DNA of 64,000 bases from Corynebacterium pygosceleis. Its GTDB lineage: Bacteria; Actinomycetota; Actinomycetes; Mycobacteriales; Mycobacteriaceae. The notes under the pieces were generated by a model, which searched no databases, had not been told where the DNA came from, and worked only from the letters and a program-made list of their open reading frames with translations. The stretch lies in the NCBI RefSeq assembly GCF_016595275.2, contig NZ_JAENIQ020000003.1, positions 124,001-188,000 on the forward strand. Direction: 5' to 3'. A program made the translations under genes and the position numbers. Positions 8,735 to 18,900 of the stretch are shown here, one piece after another (the stretch's first letter is position 1; every line of letters starts with the position of its first letter).

Positions 8735-8778
8735 ATCAACTGACCGGTTGCTGCACCCAACCTGAAAGGCATCTGCCA

Positions 8779-10158
8779 ATGCCCCTTTCACCTGGAGTCC
8801 GCCTCGTCGGCTTCCGCTTCCTCACCGACGACCCCCGGTTCCGACGGTCCGCCGACGCTCCGTCGTCGCGGCCCTGACCGTCGGCACCGGGGCTCGCCTC
8901 CGGAATCCTCGTCGCCGTTTCGCCCGCCGTCGCGCAGGACATCGACGCCGACCACATCCCCACCGTCATCAACAGTCCGGACGACAACACCCGGCTCGAC
9001 CCGCACGACGAGGTCTCGCCCGACGCCGACGGCATGGACCGGTTCATCGTCGCCTACCGGGACGGCGACGGCCGGGACGGTGACCCGCAGGACAACGGGG
9101 ACTGGTTCCTCCCCGGCGAATGCAACAACCGGGATGGAGCGGACTCCTCGTGGCACGGCACCCACGTCGCGGGCATCATCGGTGCCGCCACGGACAACGG
9201 CATCGGTGTGGCGGCGACCGCCCCCGGCTCGCGGATCCTGCCCGTCCGCGCCCTGGGCAAGTGCGGCGGACTGACCTCCGACATCGCCGACGCCATCATC
9301 TGGTCCGCAGGTGGACGGGTCAACGGGGTACCGGAGAACACCACCCCGGCATCGGTCATCAACCTTTCCCTGGGTGGACAGGGGCGCTGCTCCCGGACCT
9401 ACCAGCGGGCCATCGACTTCGCCGTGGAACGCGGAGTCACCGTCGTCGTCGCCGCGGGTAACGACGCCATCGACGCCAGCCGGGTGCAGCCCGCCAATTG
9501 CGACAACGTGATCACGGTCGGGGCCTCGGGCGAATCCGGCTCGTTGGCCGGCTACTCGAACCACGGCCACGTCCTCGACATCACCGCCCCCGGCGGTGAC
9601 ATGACCAACGGTGCGGGTGTCCTGTCCACCCTGAACACCGGCACCAGGACCCCCGGTTCCCCGGCCTACGCCTACTACGAGGGCACCTCCATGGCCACCC
9701 CGCTGGTCTCCGGGGTCGCGGCACTGCTGCACCACGCGGAACCCGGGCTGACCCCCGACCAGATCAGGACGCGGATCACCGACACCGCCCGACCGCTCAC
9801 CCGCAACTGCTGGGCAGGCTGCGGAGCCGGTCTGATCGACGCCGCCGCAGCGGTCGGTGCCGGGGAAAACCGTTCACCCCGGGACACCGACCCCGGTGAC
9901 ATCCCCGTCGACGAGCCGACCGGGGACACGGACCCGGTGGAACCGGAACCGGTGGAGTCCGCACCGGGTGCTCCGGCTCCGGTGGAACCGGAACCCGTGT
10001 CCGCCCCCGCCGATGATCCCCGGGACGACTCCGATCGTGAACCCGGCGACGACGGGACCCGGCCCACACCCGATCCGGACCGTCGGGTCAGCTACATGGA
10101 CTGGCTCCGGACGCTGTACTGGCTGAGCTACTACGGCCTCGGGGGATTCCGGCGGTGA
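8779..10158 (+). pseudogene. Secreted S8 (subtilisin-like) peptidase remnant
   Basis: Frame 1 from ATG 8779 (AAAGG upstream) stops at a TGA, 8875-8877. The missing signal-peptide core (RRRSVVAALTVGTG) lies in another frame at about 8850-8887, after which frame 1 resumes with LASGILVAVSPAVAQ. Two compensating 1-base shifts within about 45 bp would restore an export signal. From 8932 the frame is open to 10158. HGTHVAG (catalytic His, codon at 9154), the oxyanion Asn (AAGND) and the Ser motif GTSMATP (TCC 9688-9690) are intact. However, MDRFIVAYR, which looks like the start of an I9 propeptide, runs straight into DGDGRDGDP, a motif normally located after the catalytic Asp. The rest of the propeptide and the DTG motif are absent. 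The tail is Pro/Glu-rich and ends WLRTLYWLSYYGLGGF. The gene is probably inactive. Confidence 0.75.
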
Positions 10159-10190
10159 CCGAGAGACACGGATGGGGGAGGGACACGACA

Positions 10191-10640
10191 GTGACGACGA
10201 CGCACCGGAGATCACCGACGGCTCTGATCGCGGGAACGGTGCTCGTGTGCACGGCCGCCTGCACACCCGCGGGCACGTCACCGGCAACAGGAACCACCGA
10301 TGCGCCGATCCTCACCGCCACCCACCGACCGGCGCCACGCGACACCGGTGAAGCAAGGGGAGTCGTCGTCTACTTCTCCCCGGAGTCACCGGCCACCGGG
10401 AACACGCACCTGCGGGACACGATCATCACGGACGCCGCACACCGTGCCGGTGTCACCTCGGCGGGGACGGACACCAGGACCGTCGACCACACCGGTGAAC
10501 TGTCCGTGGTCGTGACCGTGGACGGCGGGCTGGACCCCGGACAACTCGCCCGATTCACCACCGAGCTGTACGCGGAACAGGGGATCACCCACGTCGAACC
10601 GGACACCGGGTCGGCTCCGTCCGGGGACACCGTACGCTGA
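10191..10640 (+). CDS. Lipoprotein resembling a free-standing subtilase propeptide
   Basis: A 149-residue exported protein. The GTG at 10191 has the strong site GGGGGAGGG upstream and gives a clean lipoprotein signal (ALIAGTVLVCTAAC, lipidated Cys24). A longer frame would begin at 10155 and overlap the subtilase stop. After a Thr/Pro-rich linker, residues about 57-138 follow the pattern of an S8 propeptide/I9 fold: RGVVVYFSP strand, helix DAAHRAGVT, LSVVVTVDGGLD, helix, and the closing YAEQGITHVEPD. In subtilases this last motif sits at the propeptide-peptidase boundary. It may therefore act in trans as a folding aid or inhibitor of a subtilase. The similarity is my reading, not a search result. 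Confidence 0.65.
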   Translation: MTTTHRRSPTALIAGTVLVCTAACTPAGTSPATGTTDAPILTATHRPAPRDTGEARGVVVYFSPESPATGNTHLRDTIITDAAHRAGVTSAGTDTRTVDHTGELSVVVTVDGGLDPGQLARFTTELYAEQGITHVEPDTGSAPSGDTVR

Positions 10641-10717
10641 CGGGACCCGGATGACCGGGACGGACGGGGAATGGCGGAGTCCGTGGGTGGTGGGAACCGC
10701 CCGCGGTCGTCACCCCG

Positions 10718-11353
10718 TCACCGGGAGTGGATCGTGTTCTGCGCGATGACGAGCCCGGACGTCGCGATCAGTTCCACACCGTCCGCCGCTTCCGCACACT
10801 GGACCGCGAGGTCCGCGCACTGCGACTGGGGGATGGGACGCAGCACGTAGTCCGCGGGATCCATCCGCCCCGGGGGACGACCGATGCCCATGCGGACCCG
10901 GATGTAGTCCCTCGTTCCCAGGGATTTACTGGTGGACTTCAGTCCGTTGTGGCCGTTCTCCCCGCCACCGATCTTGAGACGGACGATCCCCGGCTCCAGG
11001 TCCAGCTCATCATGTATGACGACGATGTCTCCCGGTGCGACACCGAAGTAGCCCGCGAGCGCCTTCACCGGACCTCCGGACAGGTTCATGAAACTACGGG
11101 GTTTCGCCAGGATCACCGGGCGCCCACCGATCCGGATCTGAGCGATCTCCGCGTTCGAGCGCTTGTGCACACTGAAATTCGCGGGCGCGGGCAGCGCCCG
11201 TTCGGCGAGCTCGTCAACGACCATGAACCCGACATTGTGGCGGGTGGCGGCGTATTTCGGGCCGGGGTTGCCCAGACCGACGACGAGAAGTGGGCCGGTG
11301 GTGACGGCGGCGGTGTTCCGGGAGGTGACGTCAGATGAACTCACGCCGAACAT
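10718..11353 (-). CDS. pth: Peptidyl-tRNA hydrolase
   Basis: A 211-residue monomeric hydrolase that cleaves the ester bond of prematurely released peptidyl-tRNA. The family block GLGNPGPKYAATRHNVGF contains N29 and the catalytic H39. KPRSFMNLSGG and the HDELDL motif with its Asp, then GGGENGHNGLKS, complete the active site. About 20 extra N-terminal residues precede the core; an internal GTG could shorten this end, since no ribosome site decides it. It is the last gene of the glmU-prs-rplY-pth block, separated from rplY by a hairpin, and is convergent with the lipoprotein gene to its left. Confidence 0.95.
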   Translation of the reverse strand: MFGVSSSDVTSRNTAAVTTGPLLVVGLGNPGPKYAATRHNVGFMVVDELAERALPAPANFSVHKRSNAEIAQIRIGGRPVILAKPRSFMNLSGGPVKALAGYFGVAPGDIVVIHDELDLEPGIVRLKIGGGENGHNGLKSTSKSLGTRDYIRVRMGIGRPPGRMDPADYVLRPIPQSQCADLAVQCAEAADGVELIATSGLVIAQNTIHSR

Positions 11354-11388
11354 TGTCGCACACGGTACTGAAGGTGCGGGAAAAGAGA

Positions 11389-11443
11389 CACCCGCCCCGG
11401 GAGACCGTCCGGGCGAATGCTCGGCGGAATCCCGGGGCGGGTG
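11389..11443 (-). terminator. Hairpin between rplY and pth
   Basis: The exact 14-bp arms CACCCGCCCCGGGA and TCCCGGGGCGGGTG enclose a 27-nt loop just after the rplY stop. No T-run is visible, so partial termination or mRNA processing is also possible. Confidence 0.5.
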
Positions 11444-11488
11444 CGGTTCTGCGGGGAGTCCCCGGTCGGGAACTCCCGGACAGGGACG

Positions 11489-12145
11489 TTACTCGCTGTC
11501 GCTGTCGTTGGTCGGGCCCTCCTCGGTGGCCTCGACGGACTCGCCCTCGGCGTCGCCTTCGCCCTCTTCACCGGGCTCGGGCAGTTCCTCTTCCTCGGGC
11601 TCGAGGATGTTGATGATCAGCATCTCGGGATCGGAGACCAGGGTGATGTCCTCGTCCAGCTTGACGTCGGCGGCGGAGATCTGGGTGCCGATCTCCAGGC
11701 CCTCGATGTTGATCTCGAACTCTTCCGGAATGGAGAGGACGGGAGCCTCGACGGCGAGGACGTCGGCGTCCTGGATGACCATGGCACCCGGTGCGGGCTC
11801 ACCGGTGTAGACGACCGGGACCTCGACCTCGACCTTCTCGCCACGGGAGATGGCGAGGAGATCGACGTGATCGATGTTGAAGGTCAGGACGTTCTGGTCG
11901 AGGTGCTTGACCATGGCGAGCTGCTTCTCGCCCTCGATGTCGACGTCGACGACGGCGTTGACGCCGTTGTTGCGGATGATCGCGGTGAAGTCGAGGCGGT
12001 CGACGGTGACGTGCAGCGGCGCGTCGATCGTCTTGCTGTAGATCACGACGGGGATCAGACCGTCACGGCGGGCACGGCGGGCGGCGCCCTTGCCGAACTC
12101 GGTACGGGGGGTCGCCTCGAGCGGGATAGCCTTGTTGATGGCCAT
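11489..12145 (-). CDS. rplY: 50S ribosomal protein L25/general stress protein Ctc
   Basis: A 218-residue 5S-rRNA-binding protein of the long Ctc type. It has an N-terminal L25 domain (residues about 5-95, beginning LEATPRTEFGKGAARRARR), a C-terminal TL5 beta domain (about 100-185), and a very acidic Glu/Asp-rich tail (EPEEEELPEPGEEGEGD and on). The AGGAGA site 7 nt before ATG fixes the start. Downstream of prs on the same strand, it has its own apparent promoter region (CATAACT near 12175). Confidence 0.95.
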   Translation of the reverse strand: MAINKAIPLEATPRTEFGKGAARRARRDGLIPVVIYSKTIDAPLHVTVDRLDFTAIIRNNGVNAVVDVDIEGEKQLAMVKHLDQNVLTFNIDHVDLLAISRGEKVEVEVPVVYTGEPAPGAMVIQDADVLAVEAPVLSIPEEFEINIEGLEIGTQISAADVKLDEDITLVSDPEMLIINILEPEEEELPEPGEEGEGDAEGESVEATEEGPTNDSDSE

Positions 12146-12352
12146 GGTGTTTCTCCTGATGCGTTGGTTGGACAGTTATGTGTGGTCCCGGGCCGCAGAC
12201 ACAACAAAAGCCCGCGAAACCCGGCTTCTCGTCGAGTCATCGCAGGCTGTCCGTCCTTCCGCGTACGGAGGGAGGGGGCGCTTCATGCGTCACATCGCGT
12301 CGATAACGGCTGATCCGGTGGATCGGCCCTCGCCGAGACTCCGCTGACAGTA

Positions 12353-12400
12353 CCACGCCCCCGGAACCGGGCACAATGCGCGGCGGTTCCGGGGGCGTGG
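12353..12400 (-). terminator. Strong hairpin after prs
   Basis: A perfect 17-bp stem with arms CCACGCCCCCGGAACCG and CGGTTCCGGGGGCGTGG and a 14-nt loop begins 9 bases after the prs stop. Confidence 0.7.
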
Positions 12401-12408
12401 GAGATGGA

Positions 12409-13386
12409 TCAGGCCTGGCCCTCGAAGAGGGTCGTCACCGAGCCGTTCTCGAAGATCTCGTGGATCGTCTTGGCCAGCAGCGGGGCGATGGACAGAACCG
12501 TGAGGTTGTCCCACCCGTCGGTGTTCTGTGGCAGGGTGTCGGTGGCGATGACCTCACGGGCGCCGCAGCGGGACAGCCGCTCGCGGGCGGGACCGGAGAA
12601 CACACCGTGCGTGGTGGCGATGATGACGTCACCGGCACCGGCCTCACGCAGCACCCCGACGGCACCGGAGATCGTTCCACCGGTGTCGATCATGTCATCG
12701 AGGAGCACGCAGGTGCGGCCCGCGACGTCACCGACGACACGGTTCGCGGTGACCTGGTTGGCGACGTCGACGCTGCGGGTCTTGTGGACGAAGGCCATCG
12801 GTGCGCCACCGAGGGTGTTGGCCCACTTCTCGGCGACCTTCACGCGCCCCGCGTCCGGGGAGACGACACAGATGTTCTCCAGGCTGTAGTTCTTCTTGAT
12901 GTGCTCGGTCAGGATCGGCATGGCGTGCATGTGGTCGACCGGGCCGTCGAAGAACCCCTGGATCTGGTCGGTGTGCAGATCCACGGACACGATGCGGTCG
13001 GCGCCGGCGGTTTTGAGCATGTCCGCGACGAGACGCGCGGAGATCGGCTCACGGCCACGGTGCTTCTTGTCCTGGCGGGCGTAGGGGTAGAACGGCAGGA
13101 TCGCGGTGATCCGCTTCGCGGAACCACGCTTGAGCGCGTCGATCATGATGAGCTGCTCCATCAGCCACTTGTTGAGCGGCTGGGTGTGGGACTGAAGCAC
13201 GAAGGCGTCACATCCGCGGACGGACTCCTCGAAGCGGACGAAAATCTCGCCGTTGGCGAAGTCACGCGCCGTCGTCGGGGTCAGCTTGACCCCGAGCTCC
13301 CGGGCCACCGCCTCACCGAGCGCCGGGTTTCCCCGCCCGCTGAACAGCATGAGGTTCTTCTGGTTGTCGATCCACTGGGCAGACAT
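12409..13386 (-). CDS. prs: Ribose-phosphate pyrophosphokinase
   Basis: A 325-residue enzyme that makes PRPP from ribose-5-phosphate and ATP for nucleotide, His and Trp synthesis. Visible signatures are the N-terminal FSGRGNPALGEAVA and FANGEIFVRF, the YARQDKK flexible-loop region, the DLHTDQIQGFF metal site, and the PRPP-binding loop VLLDDMIDTGGT. The frame continues upstream into glmU, but ATG 13384-13386, two bases after the glmU stop, matches the family start MSAQWIDNQKN. The near-overlap implies translational coupling with glmU. Confidence 0.96.
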   Translation of the reverse strand: MSAQWIDNQKNLMLFSGRGNPALGEAVARELGVKLTPTTARDFANGEIFVRFEESVRGCDAFVLQSHTQPLNKWLMEQLIMIDALKRGSAKRITAILPFYPYARQDKKHRGREPISARLVADMLKTAGADRIVSVDLHTDQIQGFFDGPVDHMHAMPILTEHIKKNYSLENICVVSPDAGRVKVAEKWANTLGGAPMAFVHKTRSVDVANQVTANRVVGDVAGRTCVLLDDMIDTGGTISGAVGVLREAGAGDVIIATTHGVFSGPARERLSRCGAREVIATDTLPQNTDGWDNLTVLSIAPLLAKTIHEIFENGSVTTLFEGQA

Positions 13387-13388
13387 GT

Positions 13389-14888
13389 CTATTCTGCTTC
13401 GCCTTCCTGATTGTTGACGCTGAGCTGCGCTGCTGCGCGTTCGGCGGCGTCGGCCGCCGGAGTACCGGGCCTGCGGCGCTGCACCCAACCTTCGATGTTG
13501 CGCTGACGGCCGCCGGAGACGGCCAGTGCCCCGGGCGGGACGTCATCCTTGATCACTGTACCCGCCCCGGAATAGGCCCCGTCACCCACGGTCACCGGTG
13601 CGATGAACATCGTGTCACTGCCGGTGCGGACATGGTCGCCGATCGTGGTGTGGTGTTTGTTGACCCCGTCATAGTTGACGAAGACACTCGACGCGCCGAT
13701 GTTCGACTCCTCGCCGATGGTCGCGTCCCCCACATAGGTGAGGTGCGGGATCTTGGAACCGCGGCCGATCGTCGCCTTCTTCGTCTCCACGAAACCACCG
13801 AGCTTGCCCTCCTCACCGAGGGAGGTTCCCGGCCGGATGAACGTGAACGGGCCGACGGTGGCGCGCGGTCCGATCGTGGACTCCGATCCGTGGGTGCGGA
13901 TGACGGAGGCACCGTCGCCGACGACCATGTCGGTCAACGTCGTGTCGGGGCCGATGGTGCAGTCGTCGCCGATGACGGTGTGTCCACGGAGCTGGGTACC
14001 CGGTTCGATGACGACGTCACGGCCGATACGCACGTCCACGTCGATGAACGTGGATGCGGGATCGACGATGGTCGCCCCGCCGCGCATCGCCGCCTCGCAC
14101 AGGCGGCGGTTGAACTCGGCGCCGATGGTGGCGAGCTGCACCCGGTCGTTGACGCCTGCGATGATGGCGGCGTCGTCCAGGCGGTGTCCCCGCACGGACC
14201 GGTCGTTGTCCCGGGCGATGCCGATGACGTCGGTGAGGTAGAACTCGCCCTGTGCGTTGTCGGTGTCGAGCTGCGTGACGGCGGTACGGAGAAGTTCCGC
14301 GTCGAAGGCGTAGACACCCGAATTGATCTCGGTGATCTCGAGCTCGTCCTCGGTGGCGTCCTTCTGCTCGACGATCCGGGTGACCTCCCCGTCCGGGGTG
14401 CGCACGATTCTGCCGTACCCCGTCGGATCGTCGAGGGTCGCGGTGAGGACGGTGACCGCGGCCCGCGGCTTGGTGTTGTGCTCCTCGACGAGGGCGCGCA
14501 GGGTTTCCGAGTTGATCATCGGGACATCGGAGGTGGTGACCACGACGGTGCCCGCGAAGTCGGGGAAGAGCTCCTCCAGGCCGCAGGCGACGGCGTGCCC
14601 GGTGCCGTTCTGCTCCTCCTGGTGGGCGATCCCGACGGATGTGGTGCCGTAGGCCGCCTCGAGGACGGGAACCTCCTCCGACACCGCCGGAATCACCTTG
14701 TCGCGCTGGTGTCCGACCACCGTGATGACGTTGGCCGGTTTCAACCCGGCAGCCGCGTGCAGGGCGTGGGCGAGCATCGTGCGTCCGGCGACGCGGTGCA
14801 GCATCTTCGGGGTGGCGGACTTCATCCTGGTGCCGGCTCCGGCGGCGAGAATGATGACGGCCACATTGTCAGAGGAGGTCTCTGTCAT
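13389..14888 (-). CDS. glmU: Bifunctional UDP-GlcNAc pyrophosphorylase/glucosamine-1-phosphate N-acetyltransferase
   Basis: A 499-residue cytosolic enzyme for the last two steps to UDP-GlcNAc, the precursor of peptidoglycan and mycothiol. The N-terminal uridylyltransferase has [18 protein letters not shown] and the NGTGHAVAC loop. From about residue 265 onward come left-handed beta-helix hexapeptides (repeats of I/V-G-x-x-x-x), ending in the acetyltransferase active region [16 protein letters not shown] and [18 protein letters not shown] variable 35-residue tail rich in Ala and Glu follows. It is the first gene of the glmU-prs operon. Confidence 0.96.
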   Translation of the reverse strand: MTETSSDNVAVIILAAGAGTRMKSATPKMLHRVAGRTMLAHALHAAAGLKPANVITVVGHQRDKVIPAVSEEVPVLEAAYGTTSVGIAHQEEQNGTGHAVACGLEELFPDFAGTVVVTTSDVPMINSETLRALVEEHNTKPRAAVTVLTATLDDPTGYGRIVRTPDGEVTRIVEQKDATEDELEITEINSGVYAFDAELLRTAVTQLDTDNAQGEFYLTDVIGIARDNDRSVRGHRLDDAAIIAGVNDRVQLATIGAEFNRRLCEAAMRGGATIVDPASTFIDVDVRIGRDVVIEPGTQLRGHTVIGDDCTIGPDTTLTDMVVGDGASVIRTHGSESTIGPRATVGPFTFIRPGTSLGEEGKLGGFVETKKATIGRGSKIPHLTYVGDATIGEESNIGASSVFVNYDGVNKHHTTIGDHVRTGSDTMFIAPVTVGDGAYSGAGTVIKDDVPPGALAVSGGRQRNIEGWVQRRRPGTPAADAAERAAAQLSVNNQEGEAE

Positions 14889-15067
14889 GGGTCTCCGATC
14901 ATGGGGAAGCGGGTGGAAGCTACAGTTCTCCGCTCCACGCTACCGGACCCTCCCGCAGTGTTCCGGTGTCCGGGTGGCGGGTGCCCCGTCACACCTGCGG
15001 TTCCACCCGTCGCGGGTGGGCCCCGGCCCCTGGTGCCGCCCCGACACCCCCGGAAAAAAAAGAAGAG

Positions 15068-15139
15068 CTTCCCCGCCAGGACTCGAACCTGGAAAGCTGG
15101 TACCAAAAACCAGAGTGTTGCCAATTACACCACGGGGAA
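15068..15139 (-). tRNA. tRNA-Gln (anticodon TTG)
   Basis: A 72-nt cloverleaf. Acceptor TTCCCCG pairs with CGGGGAA, the discriminator is G, the D-arm is GTGTAATTGGCAAC, anticodon stem CTGGT/ACCAG holds the loop TTTTGGT (anticodon TTG), and the T-arm is CCAGG-TTCGAGT-CCTGG. CCA is not encoded. A TAGAGT -10 box lies 30 bp upstream (complement of 15169-15174), and an 8-T run follows the gene on its own strand (complement of 15054-15061). Confidence 0.96.
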
Positions 15140-15212
15140 ACGCCGTCGAAACGTTCACGGCGCTTGAGACTCTACCGCATGGGACGGCGGGTTTTCGATT
15201 CGGGTCAGGCGG

Positions 15213-15218
15213 TAGGAT
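15213..15218 (+). promoter_or_regulatory. -10 box TAGGAT of a leaderless promoter
   Basis: TAGGAT ends 7 nt before the ATG at 15226. No ribosome site is present. Confidence 0.65.
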
Positions 15219-15225
15219 CGTCGGC

Positions 15226-15876
15226 ATGGTGAGACAGCGGATGACCGGTAAGCAACGTCGTGAGCAGTTGATCAACGTCGGCCGGGAAGTGTTCGCTGAA
15301 CGCGGATTCGAGGCAACCAGCGTCGAGGAGATCGCCGCCAGGGCGGGGGTGTCCAAACCGGTCGTCTACGAGCATTTCGGGGGAAAGGAAGGGCTGTACG
15401 CCGTGGTCGTGGACCGGGAGATGCTGCGCCTCGAGGCACTGATCACCGGATCGCTGTCCACGGGTAGATCCCGGGAACGCATCGAGCGGGTGGTGCTCGC
15501 GCTCTTCAGTTACGTGGAGGAACACACCGACGGCTTCCAGATCCTCGTCCGGGACCTGACCCCCGGCGCGGAGCGCAGTTACTCCACGATGCTCAATGAC
15601 GCGGTGGGGCAGGTCGCGCACATTCTCGCCCACGCGTTCACCAGGTCGGGGCTCAATCCCGACTACGCGGTGCTGTACGGTCAGGCGCTGGTGGGTATGG
15701 TGTCGACGACCGCCCAGTGGTGGCTGGACGTCCGCGAGCCCCCGAAGGAGGAGGTCGCGGCGCACATCGTCAATCTCTGCTGGAACGGACTGGCGGGAAT
15801 GGAGGCGGCGCCCACGCTACGGGCGGCGGGTGTCCCGGAGAATCCGACGGCCCCGGGAGACACCGTGGTCGGTTGA
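15226..15876 (+). CDS. TetR-family transcriptional regulator
   Basis: A 216-residue one-component regulator. The N-terminal TetR DNA-binding domain spans residues 8-55, with [20 protein letters not shown] forming the helix-turn-helix and [13 protein letters not shown] the following helix. The C-terminal all-alpha domain contains a TetR-C-type region ([20 protein letters not shown]). The preceding -10 box indicates a leaderless transcript starting at this ATG; further upstream codons in frame lie over tRNA-Gln and are excluded. It lies 74 nt before mfd on the same strand. This neighbourhood (glmU, tRNA-Gln, TetR, mfd) is conserved in corynebacteria to my knowledge. The ligand is unknown. Confidence 0.9.
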   Translation: MVRQRMTGKQRREQLINVGREVFAERGFEATSVEEIAARAGVSKPVVYEHFGGKEGLYAVVVDREMLRLEALITGSLSTGRSRERIERVVLALFSYVEEHTDGFQILVRDLTPGAERSYSTMLNDAVGQVAHILAHAFTRSGLNPDYAVLYGQALVGMVSTTAQWWLDVREPPKEEVAAHIVNLCWNGLAGMEAAPTLRAAGVPENPTAPGDTVVG

Positions 15877-15950
15877 TCCGAGACGCCCATCACCACAATC
15901 ATCATCACCGGGGTCCGACGGCCCCCGGAAACGTCAGATCAGGAGCCACC

Positions 15951-18900
15951 TTGCCCGAGAAACCCTCCGCGTCGACCCCCGTGCTCGCAGGCCTGCTGAA
16001 GGTCGCGGCCACCGATCCGAAGCTCAAGGGACTGATCGGGCAGGTCGGTGCCCCGCGACTCCACGTGACGGGAATCGACCAGGTCCGCCCCTGGATGATC
16101 GGCGCTCTCGCGCACCATGCACCGCTGCTGGTCGTCACCGCCACCGGACGGGAGGCGGAGGATCTCTCCGCCGAACTCGGTGCGATGCTGGGGGAGAAGG
16201 TCGCGTGGTTCCCTTCCTGGGAGACCCTGCCCCACGAGCGTCTGAGTCCCGGGGTGGACACCGTCGGGCGTCGGGCGAAGGTCCTGCACGATCTGGCCGC
16301 TGGACGCCTCCGGGTCATCGTGACCGCCGCGCGTGGATTCTGCCAACCGGTGCTCGAGACCGCTCCCGGCCGTGATCCGGTGATCCTCGCCGAGGAACGC
16401 GAGTACGACTTCGACTCCCTGGTGCGGGAACTGGTCGGTCGGGCGTACCGGCACGTGGACATGGTCGCGCGGCGGGGTGAGTTCGCCACCCGTGGCGGCA
16501 TCATCGACATCTTCCCCACCACCCTGAACTACCCGGTGCGCGTGGAGTTCTGGGGCGACGAGATCACCGACGTCCGCCAGTTCTCCGTCGCCGACCAGCG
16601 CACCATCTCCGAACTCGAGGTCGGGGAGGTGGAGATCTACCCCTGCCGCGAGCTGCTCGTCGACGACGCGGTGTCCGACCGGGCCCGGAAACTCGCGGTC
16701 AGCCACCCCGGCAACGCCACCCTGGTCGAACTGCTCACCGCACTGGGGGAGGGGCAGCCCGCCGACGGCATGGAGGCCCTGATCCCGGTGCTCACCGACA
16801 CCCCCCTGGTCAGCCTCCCGGAACTGATGCCCGAGGGCACCCACGTCCTCGCCTGTGCACCGGAGAAGATCCGCACCCGCATCGATGACCTGATCACCAC
16901 CGACGACGAGTTCCTCGCCGCTGGTTGGGAAGCCGCCGCCATGGGGGCGACCGGGCCGGTCGCGGCGGAGGGCATCGACCTGTCCGCCGGGTCCTACCGT
17001 TCCTGGGAATCACTCGAGGTCTCGGCCCGCACCGTCGGCTCACCGTGGTGGACCTTCGGACCCGACGGGATGCTCGGGGACGCCACCGAATCCGAGACAC
17101 TCCCGCTCGGTTTCGATCCCGGCCCGACCCCGCGCGGGGATCTGGGGGAGATCGACGCCATGATGGCGCTGCTCCTGGAGCACACCCGGGCGGGTGGCCG
17201 TGCCGCGTTCATCGCCCCGGGCGCCGGGCCGGTCAAACGGATGACCGAGAGGTTCCGGGAGAAGGGAATCCCCGTCCACGTGGCGACACCGGGGTGGGAA
17301 CCGTCCCCCGGTGAGATCACGCTCTACCGGGCACTGAGCCACGCCGGGCTCGTGTTCCCCAGGGTCCGTAAACTGAAGGACGCCGCGGCCCTGCCGCTGG
17401 TCGTCATCACCGAGACCGATCTGACCGGCAACCGCGTCGGCGACATCGCGGGTGCCAAACGCCGGCCCGCGAAACGCCGCCACAAGGTCGACCCGCTGGC
17501 CCTGAAACCCGGTGATCTCGTCGTCCACGAATCCCACGGCATCGGCCGTTTCGTCGAGATGACCGAACGGACCATCACCACGGGCGACGGGACGTCGCGC
17601 CGGGAGTATCTCGTCATCGAGTACGCGCCGTCACGGCGGGGTGGACCCGGTGACCAGCTCTATGTCCCGATGGACGCCCTCGACCTGCTGTCCCGCTACG
17701 TCGGCGGGGAGAAACCGGCCCTGTCGAAGATGGGCGGTTCGGACTGGAAGAACACGAAGAAGAAGGCCCGGTCCGCCGTCCGGGAGATCGCCGGCGAACT
17801 CATCGAGCTGTACGCGAAGCGGCAGGGGTCCCCGGGGCACCCGTTCGCGCCGGACAGTCCCTGGCAGCGGGAGATGGAGGACAACTTCCCCTACGTCGAG
17901 ACCGAGGACCAGATGCTCGCCATCGACGCGGTCAAGGAGGACATGGAGAAGCCCGTGCCCATGGACCGTGTCGTCGTCGGTGACGTCGGCTACGGCAAGA
18001 CGGAGGTCGCGGTGAGGGCGGCGTTCAAGGCGGTGCAGGATGGCCGGCAGGTCGCGGTCCTCGTCCCCACGACACTGCTCGCCCAGCAGCACCTGGCGAC
18101 CTTCGCCGAACGGATGGACGGTTTCCCGGTCACCATCGAGGGACTGTCCCGGTTCACCTCCGGGGCCGACTCGAAGCGGGTCCTCCGGGGGCTGAAGGAC
18201 GGGACGATCGACATCGTCATCGGTACCCACCGGCTGCTCCAGACCGGGGTGCACTGGAAGAACCTCGGCCTCGTCATCGTGGACGAGGAACAGCGTTTCG
18301 GCGTGGAGCACAAGGAGCACATCAAGGCCCTGCGCACCCACGTCGACGTCCTGACGATGTCGGCGACCCCGATCCCGCGCACCCTGGAGATGTCGATGGC
18401 CGGCATCCGGGAGATGTCGACGATCCTCACCCCTCCCGAGGACCGGCATCCGGTGCTCACCTACGTCGGCGCGCAGGAGGACAAGCAGATCGGCGCGGCG
18501 ATCCGCCGGGAGCTGCTGCGCGACGGCCAGGTCTTCTACGTGCACAACAAGGTCAAGACCATCGACAAGCGGGCCGCCCAGCTCCGTGAACTCATCCCCG
18601 AGGCCAGGGTCGTCGTCGCCCACGGACAGATGGGCGAGGAACAGCTCGAACAGACGGTCCAGGGGTTCTGGAACCGTGAGTACGACGTACTGGTGTGCAC
18701 CACCATCGTCGAAACCGGCCTCGACATCGCCAACGCCAACACCCTCATCGTCGAGAACGCCCACCACATGGGTCTGAGTCAGCTGCACCAGCTGCGCGGC
18801 CGGGTGGGACGCTCCCGGGAACGGGGTTACGCCTACTTCCTGTACCCGAAGGGCCAGATGCTCACGGAGACCTCCTACGACCGGCTGGCGACGATCGCGC

